From NCBI GenBank assembly GCA_947040475.1, contig CAMRBT010000023.1, forward strand, positions 1 to 13,685: 13,685 bases of DNA. The letters are read 5' to 3'. This stretch comes from an uncultured Brevinema sp. (GTDB lineage Bacteria > Spirochaetota > Brevinematia > Brevinematales > Brevinemataceae). The position numbers were made by a program, and so were the translations under genes. Below are positions 11,998 to 13,685 of the stretch, in pieces. Every line of letters starts with the position of its first letter. Positions within the stretch are counted from its first letter, which is position 1. The notes below the pieces were generated by a model. That model was given only the letters and a program-made list of their open reading frames with translations. It ran no database searches and was not told the DNA's origin.

Positions 11998-13685
11998 TTG
12001 AGAGATCAAGATATACTAGAATACATTAATAAAAAAAGAAATGTAAGTTTTGCAATCATTTATAAAAAATTTGATGTTGAAACACCACAACAAAAGAAAG
12101 ATGTTAAGACTATCATTCAACAATTACAAGATCAAGGAAATATCTCTATAGATCCTAAATCTAACCGTATTGTGGCATCTTCAGATACACAAGGGGCATC
12201 ACGAAATAGTGCTCCTAGATTCAATAATTCTCGTACAGGTGCACCTAAAAAAACTTTTGGTAAAGATGATAGACCTATGGTTCGTTATACAGATGATCCT
12301 GAACAAGATCTAGTTTTAATAAAAGATAAGTTCCAGATACCTGGCGATTTTATTCCAGCTATTGGACAAGAAATAGAGAATAAAATTTGGGACAATCAAG
12401 AATCCATAGAAAAACACAGAGAAGATCTTAGAGATTTATTTGTGATTACTATTGATGGTGCTGACTCCAAAGATTTAGATGATGCTGTTAGTGTTTCTAA
12501 ATCACTCTTTGGTGCTTGGGAATTAGGTGTGCATATCGCCGACGTATCTCATTATGTTCCTCAACAGTCTGCACTAGATGTTGAAGCTTTAGCGAGAGCA
12601 AATAGTTATTACTTTATAAATAAGGTAACACCTATGTTACCTCAAGAATTATCTAATGATCTTTGTAGTTTAAACCCGCATGCAGAAAAAAAAGCAATGT
12701 CTGTTTTTATCACCTTTGACAATCAAGGTAATGTAAAAAAATATAGATTCCTTCCTTCTGTCATCAAAACAAATCATCGTATGACTTACGATAGAGTTGA
12801 AGAGATGATGAAAGGCGATTCTGATAAAGATGCGACTTTAGTTAAAAATATTAATTTAATGAGCAAGCTTTTTAGAATTCTCCATACAAAAAGAATGGGG
12901 AACGGTAGTGTTGATTTCAACTTTAAAGAGAAAAAAATTGTTCTTGATGAACATCAATTACCAACTAAAATTTATCAAAAAGATAGACAAGATTCAGAAA
13001 GACTTATAGAAGAATTTATGCTTGCAGCCAATCAAGCTGCTGGGGATTTTTTAACAAATAATGGTCTAGGACTTTATAGAGTTCATGATATTCCTCCTTC
13101 TGAAAAATATCAAAAGCTAAAAAACTTTGCAGCTAAAAGAGGTTACAAATTACCCGATGTCCCAAAACCAAAAGACTTACAATTATTTATTGATTCATTA
13201 ATTGACTCACCAGTACAAATGAGTGGAGAAATATTGACACTAAGATCTATGGCTCAGGCTGTCTATCAACAAGAAAATATAGGACATTTTGGATTAGGAT
13301 TTACTTTATATTCTCATTTTACATCTCCTATTAGACGTTATGCTGATCTCGTGGTACATAGGTTGATTAAATATTATTTGTTTAAAAATGAGTTCAAAAA
13401 CCCTCCTTATAAAACAGAAGAGCTTGATAAAATTGCTGCTCACATTTCTGCTCAAGAGCGTGTTGCTATGGAAGCGGAAAGAGATTTATTCAAAATTAAA
13501 TCAGTCCGTTACATGAAACCACTCGAAGGAGAAACTATCAATGGTACTATTAGTTCTGTAGCTAGTTTTGGGCTTTTTGTAGAAGATCCAGCAACAGGTG
13601 TTGAGGCAATGATACGCTTCTCTGAAATGAAAGATTATATTACTTTTAATGAAGAAGAGTTAATTGCTTCTAATAGATCAAAAAC
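11998..13685 (+). CDS. rnr: Ribonuclease R, 3' end beyond the window
   Basis: RNase R is a processive 3'-5' exoribonuclease of the RNB family that degrades structured RNA and takes part in RNA quality control. 562 residues are visible. Residues 1-60 form a winged-helix domain. Residues about 64-92 are a basic Asn/Ser/Gly-rich linker. A short pre-catalytic segment (PEQDLVLIKDKFQIPGDF) leads into the RNB domain at about 143, with metal-binding TIDGADSKDLDDAV (D153, D159, D161, D162). Later blocks are YSHFTSPIRRYADLVVHR (438-455) and an S1 domain starting at about 511 (GETINGTISSVASFGLFV). Aligned on the DGxDxxDxDD motif, the part before the RNB domain is about 119 residues shorter than in E. 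coli RNase R, so the two cold-shock domains seem to be missing. Start is TTG. It shares its reading frame with the upstream lipoprotein, eight codons after that stop. Confidence 0.93.
   Translation, partial: MRDQDILEYINKKRNVSFAIIYKKFDVETPQQKKDVKTIIQQLQDQGNISIDPKSNRIVASSDTQGASRNSAPRFNNSRTGAPKKTFGKDDRPMVRYTDDPEQDLVLIKDKFQIPGDFIPAIGQEIENKIWDNQESIEKHREDLRDLFVITIDGADSKDLDDAVSVSKSLFGAWELGVHIADVSHYVPQQSALDVEALARANSYYFINKVTPMLPQELSNDLCSLNPHAEKKAMSVFITFDNQGNVKKYRFLPSVIKTNHRMTYDRVEEMMKGDSDKDATLVKNINLMSKLFRILHTKRMGNGSVDFNFKEKKIVLDEHQLPTKIYQKDRQDSERLIEEFMLAANQAAGDFLTNNGLGLYRVHDIPPSEKYQKLKNFAAKRGYKLPDVPKPKDLQLFIDSLIDSPVQMSGEILTLRSMAQAVYQQENIGHFGLGFTLYSHFTSPIRRYADLVVHRLIKYYLFKNEFKNPPYKTEELDKIAAHISAQERVAMEAERDLFKIKSVRYMKPLEGETINGTISSVASFGLFVEDPATGVEAMIRFSEMKDYITFNEEELIASNRSK

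Overview
The window is strongly AT-rich bacterial DNA with the standard genetic code, short intergenic gaps, near-consensus sigma-70-type promoters (TTGACA / 17 bp / TATAAT) and intrinsic terminators with long T-runs. The gene set (YacL-type PIN-TRAM protein, IspF, LepB, MgtC, GyrB, a parvulin-like lipoprotein with a relaxed lipobox, RNase R) points to a low-GC bacterium. A spirochaete-like diderm is my best guess, inferred mainly from the relaxed lipobox and composition; a low-GC Firmicute or Fusobacterium cannot be excluded from one window.

Layout. At the left edge a minus-strand gene starts at position 11 and runs out of the window; its promoter lies about 100 bp in. Divergent to it is a MATE-family exporter (246-1616). 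A bidirectional terminator separates this from a minus-strand 59-residue zinc-ribbon membrane microprotein (1674-1853). Between that gene and a minus-strand tRNA-Tyr(GTA) (2470-2551) lies about 600 bp without a protein gene. This gap holds a perfect TTGACA-17-TATAAT promoter, and from its predicted start site a stretch of about 260 nt folds into nested long-range helices with a possible pseudoknot and a terminal U-run. I read it as an unrecognised stable RNA gene or a very elaborate leader.

The plus strand then carries malQ (4-alpha-glucanotransferase), the compact unit yacL-ispF-lepB (membrane PIN-TRAM protein, isoprenoid enzyme, signal peptidase I), and mgtC, each unit closed by an intrinsic terminator. 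On the minus strand a HAD phosphatase and gyrB appear to form one transcription unit. Divergent to it, a lipoprotein with a parvulin-like domain is followed after 24 nt by rnr (RNase R), which starts at TTG and runs off the right edge.

Most of the window is housekeeping. The parts that merit attention are the structured minus-strand RNA region at 1954-2213 and the folded leader after it (1881-1948), the doubled TTGACA elements 24 bp apart in two promoters, the TATCTATA/palindrome cluster in the 10.3-10.46 kb divergent promoter region, the RNase R that appears to lack its cold-shock domains, and the altered C-terminus of IspF.
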